From assembly GCF_003437535.1 (NCBI RefSeq), contig NZ_QSQT01000039.1, positions 1-29,221 of the forward strand: a stretch of DNA of 29,221 bases. Reading direction: 5' to 3'. Positions 8,423 to 16,964 of the stretch are shown here, one piece after another. Each line of letters begins with the position of its first letter. Within the stretch, counting starts at the first letter, position 1. Below the pieces are notes generated by a model. That model saw nothing but the letters and a program-made list of their open reading frames with translations. It was not told the DNA's origin and made no database searches. The position numbers and the translations under genes are program-made. The stretch comes from Phocaeicola plebeius. GTDB taxonomy: Bacteria; Bacteroidota; Bacteroidia; Bacteroidales; Bacteroidaceae.

Positions 8423-10666
8423 ATGAAACGTATATACTTTTTATTCTTTTTGTGCTGTATGACCACTCTCGCCACTTTTGCCCAGGAAAAGAAAACCTAT
8501 ACACTGGAAGATGTGATTCCGGGCGGAAACAATTATTTCAACTTAGTCCCTGAAAACATTCCGGGACTGCAATGGTGGGGAGATGTATGTGTACGTGCGG
8601 ATGTGGAAAACATCCGCAGCATTCAGTTGAAAGATGGCAAGGAAAGCATACTTGTCACACTGGAAGAGATAAATCAGGCCATTGAAAAAGGAGAGAAGCC
8701 CTATCAGCTGTCACACGAACTAAAACCGCTTCGCAGCCTGATGTCGGCTTCATTGCCTTGGTCAGAGCGTAAAGTCATAGTATTTCAACAGAACAGCTAT
8801 TGGGTGGAATATGACTTCGGACAGAAAAAAATTACGAACATATCCCGCCTGAACGAAAAAGCTACCAATCTTGACTTTTGCAAAACCAATGACAAAGTGG
8901 CCTATACCGTCGGTAACGGTTTGTTTGTAACTGGCAAAGGGGAGGAAAGTCACCAGATTAACCCTTCACAAACAGAAGAAGGGGTAGTTTACGGACAAGC
9001 TGTACACCGTAACGAATTCGGTATTTATAAAGGTACATTCTGGAGCCCGAAGGGAAGTTATCTGGCTTTCTATCGCATGGACCAGAGTATGGTCACAGAC
9101 TATCCTCAGGTGAATACATCGACCCGTATCGCGACTCTTGAGCCGGACAAATATCCGATGGCAGGAATGACCAGCCACAAAGTGACGGTAGGAGTATACG
9201 ATGTAAAGACTGGAAAAGTAATTTACCTGCAGGCCGGTGACCCGACCGACCGTTATTTTACCAATGTCAGCTGGTCGCCCGATGAGCAGCATATTTATGT
9301 TATCGAACTGAACCGTGACCAGAATCATGCCCAACTTGTATGCTATCAGGCTGCCACAGGCGAACGGGAAGGGGTATTGTATGAAGAAAAGAACCCGAAA
9401 TACGTAGAACCTCAGCATCCGCTGGTATTCCTGCCGTGGGACGAAAGTAAATTTATTTACCAGAGTCAACGCGACGGTTTCAACCACCTGTATCTGATGG
9501 ATACGAAGGCAAAAGGAGAAGGTACATGGAAAAATGGCAAACTGGAAGGCACTACCTATCTGGAACACCTGAAAGTAACTCCTTTGACACAAGGCGACTG
9601 GCTGGTGCAGGATATTCTTGGATTCAATGCAGGAAAGAAGGAAATTATTATCGGTAGCACAGAAATATCTCCGCTGCAAACCAATCTGTTCAGCCTCAAC
9701 GTCAAAACTGGAAAGCGTACATTACTGGGAGAAAAAGACGGTATGCACCGGGCTTCTCTCTCTGAAAGCGGTACTTACCTGATTGACAACTTCTCTTCAT
9801 TTAATGTAGGACGTGAAATCACTTTACTGCCAACCAACGGAAAGAAAGGAACTACATTACTGAAAGCTGATGACCCGATGAGCAGCCAGTTTAAGTTACC
9901 GGAAATTACCATCGGTACCTTTAAAGCAGCTGACGGAACAACAAACTTGTATTATCGTCTGATTAAGCCCGTAGACTTTGACCCGAACAAGAAATATCCG
10001 GCCATTATCTACGTATATGGTGGACCGCACGCACAGCTCATCCACAACACGCGTTTCTACGATGCCAGAGGATGGGATTTATACATGGCTCAGAAAGGGT
10101 ATGTGATGCTGACAGTAGACAGCCGGGGAAGTGATAACCGAGGACTGGCTTTTGAGAACTGTACATTCCGCCACTTGGGAGTAGAAGAAATGAAAGACCA
10201 GGTGAAAGGTGCCGAGTTCCTGAAATCACTGTCTTATGTAGACGGTGAACGAATTGGTGTACACGGCTGGAGCTTCGGTGGCTTCATGACGACCAACCTG
10301 ATGCTGACTTATCCTGACATCTTCAAGGTAGGTGTAGCTGGAGGACCAGTCATTGACTGGAAGTTCTATGAGGTGATGTACGGTGAACGTTATATGGATA
10401 CTCCGGAAACTAATCCGGAAGGATACAAGGGTTCCGACTTGAAACAAAAGGCTGGCAACCTGAAAGGCCGTCTGGAAATCATTATCGGAGGTACAGACCC
10501 CACTTGTGTTCCACAGCACAGCTACTCATTCCTGAGAGCTTGTATTGAAGCTGGTACCCATCCGGACTTCTTCGTTTATCCGGAAGACGGACATAACATG
10601 ATGGGACGTGACCGTGTACACCTGCACGAACACATCACCCGCTATTTTGAAGACCATTTGAAATAA
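8423..10666 (+). CDS. S9 family prolyl dipeptidyl/tripeptidyl peptidase, exported
   Basis: A 747-residue serine peptidase that should release Pro-containing di- or tripeptides from peptide N-termini in the periplasm or at the surface. The signal peptide is MKRIYFLFFLCCMTTLATFAQ. Residues ~60-500 form the eight-bladed DPP IV-type propeller. The alpha/beta-hydrolase domain carries the triad Ser617 in GWSFGG, Asp692 in GGTDPT and His724 in EDGHNM. The nucleophile motif is GWSFGG where many relatives have GWSYGG. The frame is open far upstream, through the repetitive tail of the preceding gene, but the signal peptide fixes the start at 8423, 13 bases after the methyltransferase stop. Dipeptidyl versus tripeptidyl specificity cannot be settled here; overall it resembles the Porphyromonas PtpA/DPP IV group. 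Confidence 0.93.
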   Translation: MKRIYFLFFLCCMTTLATFAQEKKTYTLEDVIPGGNNYFNLVPENIPGLQWWGDVCVRADVENIRSIQLKDGKESILVTLEEINQAIEKGEKPYQLSHELKPLRSLMSASLPWSERKVIVFQQNSYWVEYDFGQKKITNISRLNEKATNLDFCKTNDKVAYTVGNGLFVTGKGEESHQINPSQTEEGVVYGQAVHRNEFGIYKGTFWSPKGSYLAFYRMDQSMVTDYPQVNTSTRIATLEPDKYPMAGMTSHKVTVGVYDVKTGKVIYLQAGDPTDRYFTNVSWSPDEQHIYVIELNRDQNHAQLVCYQAATGEREGVLYEEKNPKYVEPQHPLVFLPWDESKFIYQSQRDGFNHLYLMDTKAKGEGTWKNGKLEGTTYLEHLKVTPLTQGDWLVQDILGFNAGKKEIIIGSTEISPLQTNLFSLNVKTGKRTLLGEKDGMHRASLSESGTYLIDNFSSFNVGREITLLPTNGKKGTTLLKADDPMSSQFKLPEITIGTFKAADGTTNLYYRLIKPVDFDPNKKYPAIIYVYGGPHAQLIHNTRFYDARGWDLYMAQKGYVMLTVDSRGSDNRGLAFENCTFRHLGVEEMKDQVKGAEFLKSLSYVDGERIGVHGWSFGGFMTTNLMLTYPDIFKVGVAGGPVIDWKFYEVMYGERYMDTPETNPEGYKGSDLKQKAGNLKGRLEIIIGGTDPTCVPQHSYSFLRACIEAGTHPDFFVYPEDGHNMMGRDRVHLHEHITRYFEDHLK

Positions 10667-10689
10667 TAGACTAAAAAACAGATACATAT

Positions 10690-11964
10690 ATGAAACTTTT
10701 ACTTTTAGGTTCAGGAGGACGCGAACATGCACTGGCATGGAAAATCGCACAAAGCCCGAAAATTGAAAAGTTATACATCGCTCCGGGAAATGCCGGTACG
10801 CGTGAAGTAGGCGAAAACGTAGCTATCAAAGCCGATGACTTTGAAGGTATCAAGCAGTTTGTAACGGCCCACGGCATTGACATGGTAGTAGTAGGTCCGG
10901 AAGACCCATTGGTGAAGGGGGTATATGATTTCTTCAAAAACGATGACGCATTGAAGCAGGTACCGGTTATCGGTCCGTCAAAGGCTGGAGCCGTACTCGA
11001 AGGAAGCAAGGAATTTGCCAAAGGTTTCATGCAGCGTCATCATATTCCGACTGCCGGATACAAGAGCGTAACTGCAGCCAACCTGGAAGAAGGACTGGCT
11101 TTCCTGGAAACACTGGAAGCACCCTACGTGCTGAAAGCTGACGGATTGTGTGCTGGAAAAGGTGTATTGATTCTCCCCACATTGGAAGAAGCCAAGAAAG
11201 AACTGAAAGAAATGCTGGGCGGAATGTTCGGAAATGCCTCTGCTACAGTAGTTATCGAAGAGTTCCTAAGCGGTATTGAATGCTCAGTATTCGTACTGAC
11301 TGATGGAAAGAACTACAAAATCCTGCCAGAAGCCAAAGACTACAAACGTATCGGCGAAGGTGACAAAGGATTGAACACAGGCGGTATGGGTTCTGTTTCT
11401 CCAGTTCCATTTGCAGATGCAGAATGGATGAAGAAGGTGGAAGACCGTATCATCCGTCCTACTGTTGAAGGACTGGCTGCAGAAGGTATCGATTACAAAG
11501 GATTTATCTTCTTTGGACTGATTAACGTAAAAGGTGAACCGATGGTAATCGAATACAATGTACGTATGGGTGACCCTGAAACAGAAAGTGTCATGCTTCG
11601 TATCAAGAGTGACTTAGTAGACTTATTTGAAGGGGTAGCTCAGGGCAACCTGAATGAAAAGGCCCTAGAAATTGACCCGCGCTCAGCTGTCTGCGTCATG
11701 CTGGTATCTGGCGGCTACCCAGAAGCTTATGAAAAAGGATTCCCGATGACGGGTATTGAAGAAGCAAAGGCAGGCGGAAGTATTGTATTCCATGCTGGAA
11801 CAGCCTTGAAAGACGGACAGGTAGTTACTGCCGGAGGACGAGTTATCGCAGTTAGTTCCTACGGAGCCAACAAGGCAGAAGCTCTAGCACAGTCTTTCCA
11901 GAATGCAGGCAAAATCTGTTTCGAGAAAAAATATTTCCGTTCAGATATCGGGTTTGACCTGTAA
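10690..11964 (+). CDS. purD: phosphoribosylamine-glycine ligase (GAR synthetase)
   Basis: A 424-residue cytoplasmic enzyme that joins 5-phosphoribosylamine and glycine with ATP, the second step of de novo purine synthesis. The N-terminus [18 protein letters not shown] is the classic PurD start. The ATP-grasp fold is visible ([15 protein letters not shown] around residue 145, then the metal-binding region [12 protein letters not shown] near 290). The length matches the family (about 420-430). It lies 23 bases after the peptidase and 3 bases before the next gene, so it is inside the operon. No other pur gene is nearby, as is usual for the scattered purine genes of Bacteroides. Confidence 0.97.
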   Translation: MKLLLLGSGGREHALAWKIAQSPKIEKLYIAPGNAGTREVGENVAIKADDFEGIKQFVTAHGIDMVVVGPEDPLVKGVYDFFKNDDALKQVPVIGPSKAGAVLEGSKEFAKGFMQRHHIPTAGYKSVTAANLEEGLAFLETLEAPYVLKADGLCAGKGVLILPTLEEAKKELKEMLGGMFGNASATVVIEEFLSGIECSVFVLTDGKNYKILPEAKDYKRIGEGDKGLNTGGMGSVSPVPFADAEWMKKVEDRIIRPTVEGLAAEGIDYKGFIFFGLINVKGEPMVIEYNVRMGDPETESVMLRIKSDLVDLFEGVAQGNLNEKALEIDPRSAVCVMLVSGGYPEAYEKGFPMTGIEEAKAGGSIVFHAGTALKDGQVVTAGGRVIAVSSYGANKAEALAQSFQNAGKICFEKKYFRSDIGFDL

Positions 11965-11967
11965 CAC

Positions 11968-12903
11968 ATGCTTGCCCGAAATAGATTTCAATATGAACTG
12001 GCCACCGGAAGGGCTACTCTTCCGGTGACCATTATCATCTGTCTTATCATGTATGGTATCACCTATCAGGAAAAGACAGATTTACTTTCTTTGGCCATTC
12101 ACGGAGCCATAGTCTACTGCCTGATTGAGTTGAATACCACGTTTTCACTCATCCGGACACGTACAACACTTCATGCGGCCCTATTTCTTTTTTTCTTAAG
12201 CGGACTTCCTTTCCTACACACCTATTCACATGAGCAATGGATTCCTCTGCTGTTTACGGTTTCTTTCTCTTACTTATTCAGAAGCTATGAATCGGTATAT
12301 GCTCCGATTCCTGTTTTTCATTGCTTCCTCTGTCTCGGTATCAGCAGCTTTCTGCTTCCGCAGGTACTCTACTTTGTGCCGCTGATTTATTTCTACATGA
12401 TTGGTTTGAGGGCTTTTACCCTCCGCACATTCTTTGCTGGTCTCATCGGCCTCCTCGTTCCTTATTGGATTGCATTGGCCTATCATCTTTATGCTGGAAA
12501 CATGGAAGCGACCTGGCTACCTTTCAAAGCACTTGCCTACTTCCCTCCAATAGACTACGCTATTCTCTCTTTGTCACAATTGGTTTCGGGAGGCATTGCA
12601 ATCTTATTCATAGCCATCTGCAGTGTAGAATGTATTCTGCATAGCTACCAGGACAAGGTACAAACACGCATCATGCTTCGTGTCCTGATAATTACAGGAA
12701 TCGGCACATTGGCCTGTATGCTGCTTCTGCCTTCACACTTCAATACTTATTTTCTTATGACATTAGTCGTAGGCTCCGTCATGGGTGGTCACTTACTGGC
12801 ACTGACCTTCAACCGTTTTACCCGTATCTTTCTTTGGGTATCCCTTGGAATCTGGACCTGCGTATGTATCATGAATTTATGGATGCATTTATTCAATTTC
12901 TGA
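11968..12903 (+). CDS. polytopic inner-membrane protein of unknown function
   Basis: A 311-residue protein I do not recognise. It is almost wholly hydrophobic, with about nine or ten predicted membrane segments (for example residues ~17-32, ~40-60, ~70-84, ~92-106, ~112-145, and two near the C-terminus) and short loops. I see no catalytic or nucleotide-binding motif and no signal peptide beyond the first segment. The start is 3 bases after the purD stop, implying translational coupling. The next gene begins inside its last 40 bases. It is likely a conserved Bacteroidales membrane protein of the purD operon; any link to YqaA-type lipid or envelope function is only a guess from position. Confidence 0.8.
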   Translation: MLARNRFQYELATGRATLPVTIIICLIMYGITYQEKTDLLSLAIHGAIVYCLIELNTTFSLIRTRTTLHAALFLFFLSGLPFLHTYSHEQWIPLLFTVSFSYLFRSYESVYAPIPVFHCFLCLGISSFLLPQVLYFVPLIYFYMIGLRAFTLRTFFAGLIGLLVPYWIALAYHLYAGNMEATWLPFKALAYFPPIDYAILSLSQLVSGGIAILFIAICSVECILHSYQDKVQTRIMLRVLIITGIGTLACMLLLPSHFNTYFLMTLVVGSVMGGHLLALTFNRFTRIFLWVSLGIWTCVCIMNLWMHLFNF

Positions 12904-13343
12904 TAGATTGGGGATACTGGGGAATGTTTCTTTCTGCATTCCTGGCCGGAACCATCTTGCCGTTCAGTTCGGAGGTTGTATTACTGGCCTGCATCGGGTT
13001 AGGACTTGACCCTGTGTGGTCCACACTCTTCACTACTGCCGGAAACGCACTTGGAGGCTTTACCTGCTACTGGATAGGGCGAATTGGTAAAACGGAATGG
13101 ATTGAGAAATATTTCAAGGTTGACAAAAAACAAATGGATAAGGCCATCCGATTTATTCACGGAAGAGGGTCGTGGATGGCTTTTTTCTCATTTCTGCCTG
13201 TCATTGGGGACGCTTTGCTCATCGCCTTGGGATTTATGAGAGGCAATGTATGGATTACCACCATTGCCATGACCATTGGCAAACTGGCTCGCTATGCCAT
13301 TATTGTGGCCACAGCTTTGGGAGTCTTCCGATTCATCGGATAG
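12864..13343 (+). CDS. YqaA family inner-membrane protein (DedA/SNARE-associated-like)
   Basis: A 159-residue membrane protein resembling E. coli YqaA across its length: the LAGTILPFSSEVVL segment, GNALGGFTCYWIGR, FLPVIGDALLIALGFMR and IGKLARYAI near the C-terminus correspond to conserved YqaA blocks. YqaA belongs to the wider DedA/VTT-like group; lipid transport or envelope homeostasis is suggested for that group but is not proven for YqaA. The start at 12864 overlaps the previous gene by 40 bases and has GGA 7 bases upstream. ATG 12879 (154 residues, MDAFIQFL) is a plausible alternative. Last gene of the operon; an 87-base gap with a new promoter follows. Confidence 0.87.
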   Translation: MYHEFMDAFIQFLIDWGYWGMFLSAFLAGTILPFSSEVVLLACIGLGLDPVWSTLFTTAGNALGGFTCYWIGRIGKTEWIEKYFKVDKKQMDKAIRFIHGRGSWMAFFSFLPVIGDALLIALGFMRGNVWITTIAMTIGKLARYAIIVATALGVFRFIG

Positions 13344-13381
13344 AAAACCAATGCAAATTTTCCTTGCTCAAAAGATATGAC

Positions 13382-13389
13382 TATCTTTG
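13382..13389 (+). promoter_or_regulatory. -7 element candidate for metallophosphoesterase gene
   Basis: TATCTTTG is a perfect match to TAnnTTTG, 41 bases before the start codon at 13431. The -33 region is T-rich (TTTT around 13358) but not a clean TTTG. Confidence 0.4.
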
Positions 13390-13430
13390 CGAAAACTACC
13401 GAAAATCATCTACGAAAAATTTAACAAAAC

Positions 13431-14414
13431 ATGAAAAAACTTCTTTGCATCTATTGCCTATTATGCATGACTGCACTGGCTTATGCACAAAACTTAAAGT
13501 TCAATGCCAACGGAAAATTCAAAATCGTCCAGTTTACCGATGTACACTACATTTTTAATGACCCACGCGCAGAGGTAGCCATTGAACGTATCAATGAAGT
13601 GCTGAATGCCGAAAAACCAGATTTGGTAATGTTTACTGGTGACGTAATCTACGGAAAACCTGCAGAAAAAAGTATGCGTACCGTACTGGAACAAGTTTCA
13701 AAACGAAAAATCCCCTTTGCTTTAACCTTCGGAAACCACGATGACGAACAAGGGCTTTCCCGTGAAGAGCTATTGAAAATCATTCAACGTATTCCCTATA
13801 GCCTGACTTCTACCACAAAAGGTATTTCAGGTACAACCAACTTTATTCTACCGGTCAAATCATCCGATGGACAGAAGGATGCTGAAATCCTTTATGTATT
13901 TGATTCTCATTCTTATTCGCAGATAAAAGAAGTGGGAGGATATGACTATATCGATTTCGACCAAATTCAATGGTACCGTGAGCATAGTTCCCAATATACA
14001 CAGGTAAACGGTGGAACTCCCGTTCCTTCGCTGGCTTTCTTCCACATTCCTCTTCCTGAATACAATCAGGCTGCAGCCGATGAAAATGCAGCGTTGTTCG
14101 GCACCCGGAAAGAAAAAGCATGTGCCCCTGCCTTAAATTCAGGCCTTTTCACCGCGATGAAAGAAATGGGCGATATTGAAGGAGTGTTTGTTGGACATGA
14201 TCACGACAATGATTATGCGGTAATGTGGCAAGGTATTCTCTTGGCATACGGACGTTACACCGGTGGAAATACGGTTTACAATAACTTGTCCAACGGAGCA
14301 CGTGTCATCGAACTGACCGAAGGTGAAAAAGGGTTCCGTACCTGGATTCGTGTAAAAGGACACACGGAACAACATGTGAAATTCCCGGAAAGCTTTTTAA
14401 AACCCAACAAGTAA
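13431..14414 (+). CDS. exported calcineurin-like metallophosphoesterase
   Basis: A 327-residue phosphoesterase, probably periplasmic, with a signal peptide MKKLLCIYCLLCMTALAYAQ. The full set of dinuclear-metal motifs is present in order: D37-x-H39 (FTDVHY), GD at 70-71 (FTGDVIYG), GNHD at 101-104, H205 (FFHIPLPEY), and GHDHDND at 255-261. This arrangement resembles the purple-acid-phosphatase-like/Dcr2-type metallophosphoesterases common in Bacteroidetes. The true substrate (phosphomonoester, diester or other) is not visible. It has its own -7 element and is followed 49 bases later by the mnmD-like gene, which may share its transcript. Confidence 0.9.
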   Translation: MKKLLCIYCLLCMTALAYAQNLKFNANGKFKIVQFTDVHYIFNDPRAEVAIERINEVLNAEKPDLVMFTGDVIYGKPAEKSMRTVLEQVSKRKIPFALTFGNHDDEQGLSREELLKIIQRIPYSLTSTTKGISGTTNFILPVKSSDGQKDAEILYVFDSHSYSQIKEVGGYDYIDFDQIQWYREHSSQYTQVNGGTPVPSLAFFHIPLPEYNQAAADENAALFGTRKEKACAPALNSGLFTAMKEMGDIEGVFVGHDHDNDYAVMWQGILLAYGRYTGGNTVYNNLSNGARVIELTEGEKGFRTWIRVKGHTEQHVKFPESFLKPNK

Positions 14415-14463
14415 CTCCACAAAAGGATAACCGGATTTTAAAAAAAAGACTGTTGATATAAAG

Positions 14464-15129
14464 ATGATTACACTTGAACCTACGGCTGACGGAAGCAATA
14501 CATTATACGTTCCTGAACTGAATGAACATTATCATTCTGTGAAAGGCGCATTGACCGAGTCAGCACATATTTTTATTCAAATGGGATTGAATCACGCTCA
14601 GGCGGCAAATCCTCGTGTACTTGAAATCGGCTTCGGTACAGGACTGAATGCCTTTCTGACCTTGCTGGAAGCAGAAGAAAGTCAAAGAGCCATTCACTTT
14701 ACCAGCATTGAACGATTCCCTCTTTCGGAAGATATTGTACGCGAACTTTCCTATCCGGAAACAATCGCTCCGGAAGAGTGTGAGAAATTCTATGCACTGC
14801 ACACTGCTCCCTGGAACCAGGAAGTAAAAATCTCACCTTATTTCACGCTTCACAAGATAGAAGGTGATTTCACTCACTTCTCATTCAGTGAATGTTATGA
14901 TGTGGTCTACTTTGATGCCTTTGCTCCCGAAAAGCAGCCTGAGATGTGGAGTCAGCCACTTTTTGACAACTTGTACCGCCAGATGAATCCCGGTGGAATC
15001 CTGACTACTTACTGCGCAAAAGGAGTGGTAAGGAGAATGTTGCAGGCGGCTGGTTTCACCGTGGAGCGACTCCCTGGCCCTCCAGGAGGTAAAAGAGAAA
15101 TTCTTCGGGCAACCAAAGAAAGAACCTAA
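14464..15129 (+). CDS. mnmD: MnmD-like tRNA 5-aminomethyl-2-thiouridine methyltransferase
   Basis: A 221-residue SAM-dependent methyltransferase equivalent to the N-terminal half of MnmC (formerly DUF752). It should methylate nm5(s2)U34 in tRNA wobble positions after MnmEG. The SAM loop is EIGFGTG at ~54-60, the catalytic DAFAPEKQPEMW lies at ~151-162, and the C-terminal GPPGGKREILRA block is typical of the family. The MnmC oxidoreductase half is absent, as in the stand-alone MnmD of Gram-positive bacteria and Bacteroidetes. The gene sits 49 bases after the metallophosphoesterase without a clear separate promoter. Confidence 0.9.
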   Translation: MITLEPTADGSNTLYVPELNEHYHSVKGALTESAHIFIQMGLNHAQAANPRVLEIGFGTGLNAFLTLLEAEESQRAIHFTSIERFPLSEDIVRELSYPETIAPEECEKFYALHTAPWNQEVKISPYFTLHKIEGDFTHFSFSECYDVVYFDAFAPEKQPEMWSQPLFDNLYRQMNPGGILTTYCAKGVVRRMLQAAGFTVERLPGPPGGKREILRATKERT

Positions 15130-15168
15130 AAATAAACAAAGGAGTCTCCCCCTACCAAAAGAAACTAC

Positions 15169-15176
15169 TATATTTG
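15169..15176 (+). promoter_or_regulatory. -7 element candidate for the metal-transport genes
   Basis: TATATTTG matches TAnnTTTG exactly and lies 28 bases before the start at 15205. No clear -33 TTTG is present at the expected distance, and I could not identify a Zur- or Fur-type palindrome around it. Confidence 0.4.
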
Positions 15177-15204
15177 TATCACACTTTCAATACGACACAA
15201 ACAA

Positions 15205-16071
15205 ATGAAAAAATATTTTTTTACTTTGATAAGTATCCTGCTGCTCACCGTATCTTGTACGGGAAAGCAAGGAAAAGAAGACGCCCCTACTCTGACAGTA
15301 ACCATTGAACCGTTACGATATTTCACAGAAGCCATTGCTGGAGACAAATTCCAGGTGATCAGTATTGTTCCCAAAGGAGCTAATCCGGAAATATACGACC
15401 CTACTCCCCAGCAACTCGTCGAACTGGCACGAAGTAAAGCCTATCTGCGTATCGGCCATATCGGATTTGAACAGGCATGGGCAGAAAGATTGCAAGCCAA
15501 TACGCCCAAACTGCCTTTTTATGACATGTCGCAAGGAGTAGATCTCATTCATGAAATACATCCGCATGCCCATACACATGGAAATATAGACGGAGTAGAA
15601 CCTCATATATGGAATTCGGTTTCGAATGCACGTATCATTTCTTCTAACATTTGCAAGGCATTGTCTGAAATAGATCCGGACAATCAAACTTACTATCAGA
15701 CACGACTGGACAGCCTGCAACAGGTCATCAACCGTACTGAACGTGAGATGCAGAGTTATTTGACGAACGCTGACTATTGTTTCCTGATTTACCATCCGGC
15801 ATTAAGTTACTTTGCCCGAGATTACAGCCTGCAGCAAATTAGTATCGAGGAAGGAGGAAAGGAACCCTCACCGAGTCATCTACAGGAACTGATGAAAACC
15901 TGCAAGCAGAAACAGGTAAGAGTCGTATTCGTGCAACAGGAATTCGACCAGCGTAACGCGGAAGTAATCGCGCAGGAACTGGGACTAAAAATCGTCCCTA
16001 TCAACCCGTTAAGCTATGACTGGAACAAAGAAATGATTCACATAGCCAAATCATTAAACAAAAAACAATAA
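15205..16071 (+). CDS. zinc/manganese-type ABC transporter substrate-binding lipoprotein (ZnuA-like)
   Basis: A 288-residue cluster A-I (TroA/ZnuA) metal-binding protein. The lipoprotein signal MKKYFFTLISILLLTVSC gives Cys18 as anchor. Metal-site blocks are recognisable: PKGANPEIYDPTP (~57-68), EPHIWNS with His134, YHPALSYFARDYSL near residue 197, and SYDWNKEM near the C-terminus. A His-rich loop HEIHPHAHTHG (~116-126) is typical of zinc members. Oddly, the first ligand position, usually His in DPHxYEP, is Glu62 here, so the coordination sphere or the metal may differ. The ATPase gene follows 15 bases later. Zinc is the most likely cargo from the His-rich loop; manganese or iron is possible. 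Confidence 0.88.
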   Translation: MKKYFFTLISILLLTVSCTGKQGKEDAPTLTVTIEPLRYFTEAIAGDKFQVISIVPKGANPEIYDPTPQQLVELARSKAYLRIGHIGFEQAWAERLQANTPKLPFYDMSQGVDLIHEIHPHAHTHGNIDGVEPHIWNSVSNARIISSNICKALSEIDPDNQTYYQTRLDSLQQVINRTEREMQSYLTNADYCFLIYHPALSYFARDYSLQQISIEEGGKEPSPSHLQELMKTCKQKQVRVVFVQQEFDQRNAEVIAQELGLKIVPINPLSYDWNKEMIHIAKSLNKKQ

Positions 16072-16086
16072 CTAAAATTTATCCTC

Positions 16087-16854
16087 ATGAACCAACCTCT
16101 TATCAGACTGACTGAGATTGCTGCTGCATACGACCAGAAAAAAGTATTGGAACATATCAACCTGGAAATTGCAGAAAAGGATTTTCTTGGAGTTATCGGC
16201 CCGAACGGAGGAGGAAAAACCACCTTGATGAAAATTATTTTAGGCTTACTAAAACCTACGGCTGGAAAAATTCAGTTTTTTCATCAGGGAAAGGAGGTGA
16301 ATGAGATTACAATGGGGTATTTGCCCCAATACAACACTATAGACAAGAAATTTCCCATCTCGGTGTACGAAGTGGTTCTTTCCGGATTAAATAAACAAAA
16401 ATCATTGTTCCGCTCATTCTCCAAGGCACAGCATGACAAGGTACGTGAAACCATTGCCCGCATGGGACTGGAAGGCTTGGAACAAAGAGCCATCGGACAA
16501 TTAAGTGGCGGACAGCTGCAAAGGGCTTTATTAGGACGCGCACTCGTCTCCAATCCGGAAGTCGTCATTCTGGATGAACCCAACACATACATTGACAAGC
16601 GTTTCGAGGCTCGTCTTTATGCGCTGTTGGAAGAAATCAACAAGGAATGCGCCATCGTGCTGGTGAGTCACGATATCGGTACCATCCTGCAAAACGTAAA
16701 AAGCATTGCCTGTGTAAACGGCACGCTGGATTACCATCCGGATACGGAAGTCTCCGCCGAATGGCTGGAAGCACATTTTGAATGTCCTATCGAACTGTTA
16801 GGACACGGCAACCTGCCTCATCGAATATTAAAATGCCATCATCATGAAGAGTAG
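16087..16854 (+). CDS. metal ABC transporter ATP-binding protein (ZnuC-like)
   Basis: A 255-residue cytoplasmic ATPase that should power metal import with the preceding binding protein. Walker A is GPNGGGKT at 38-45, the Q-loop is in YLPQYN (~79-83), the signature is LSGGQ at 139-143, Walker B is VVILDEPN (~159-166), the D-loop region reads TYIDK, and the switch His is H195. Asn follows DEP where Thr or Phe is usual (DEPNTYID), but the catalytic Glu is intact. The C-terminus ends CHHHEE, a possible metal-sensing patch. No ZnuB-type permease gene follows: the next gene, 110 bases on, is an unrelated membrane protein with its own promoter. The membrane partner must therefore be encoded elsewhere. 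Confidence 0.9.
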   Translation: MNQPLIRLTEIAAAYDQKKVLEHINLEIAEKDFLGVIGPNGGGKTTLMKIILGLLKPTAGKIQFFHQGKEVNEITMGYLPQYNTIDKKFPISVYEVVLSGLNKQKSLFRSFSKAQHDKVRETIARMGLEGLEQRAIGQLSGGQLQRALLGRALVSNPEVVILDEPNTYIDKRFEARLYALLEEINKECAIVLVSHDIGTILQNVKSIACVNGTLDYHPDTEVSAEWLEAHFECPIELLGHGNLPHRILKCHHHEE

Positions 16855-16877
16855 AAGGCTGCTTTTAACGCCTTTTG
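16855..16877 (+). terminator. weak terminator candidate after the ABC ATPase gene
   Basis: AAGGC at 16855-16859 pairs with GCCTT at 16870-16874 around a 10-base loop, followed by only two further T residues. The stem is short, so termination would be weak or the match accidental. Confidence 0.3.
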
Positions 16878-16894
16878 CAACATTATCATTTACT

Positions 16895-16929
16895 TTTGGG
16901 ACTTGATTAGCAAATGTTTGCTATCTTTG
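16895..16929 (+). promoter_or_regulatory. promoter candidate with overlapping palindrome for the DUF2723 gene
   Basis: TATCTTTG at 16922-16929 is a perfect -7 element 35 bases before the start codon. TTTG at 16895-16898 is 23 bases upstream, slightly long for a -33 element. Between them a perfect inverted repeat, TAGCAAA-TG-TTTGCTA (16908-16923), overlaps the first bases of the -7 element, the position expected for a repressor operator. Confidence 0.42.
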
Positions 16930-16964
16930 CCGCATTGAATTTTAACGAGAAACTAAAATAATTC

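Noticed and set aside
8966..9679. 237-codon reverse-strand frame inside the S9 peptidase gene.
   Set aside because: Wholly antisense to a well-supported gene, with no recognisable motif or promoter.
15313..15795. 160-codon reverse-strand frame inside the ZnuA-like gene.
   Set aside because: Antisense to a clear lipoprotein gene and without any recognised domain.
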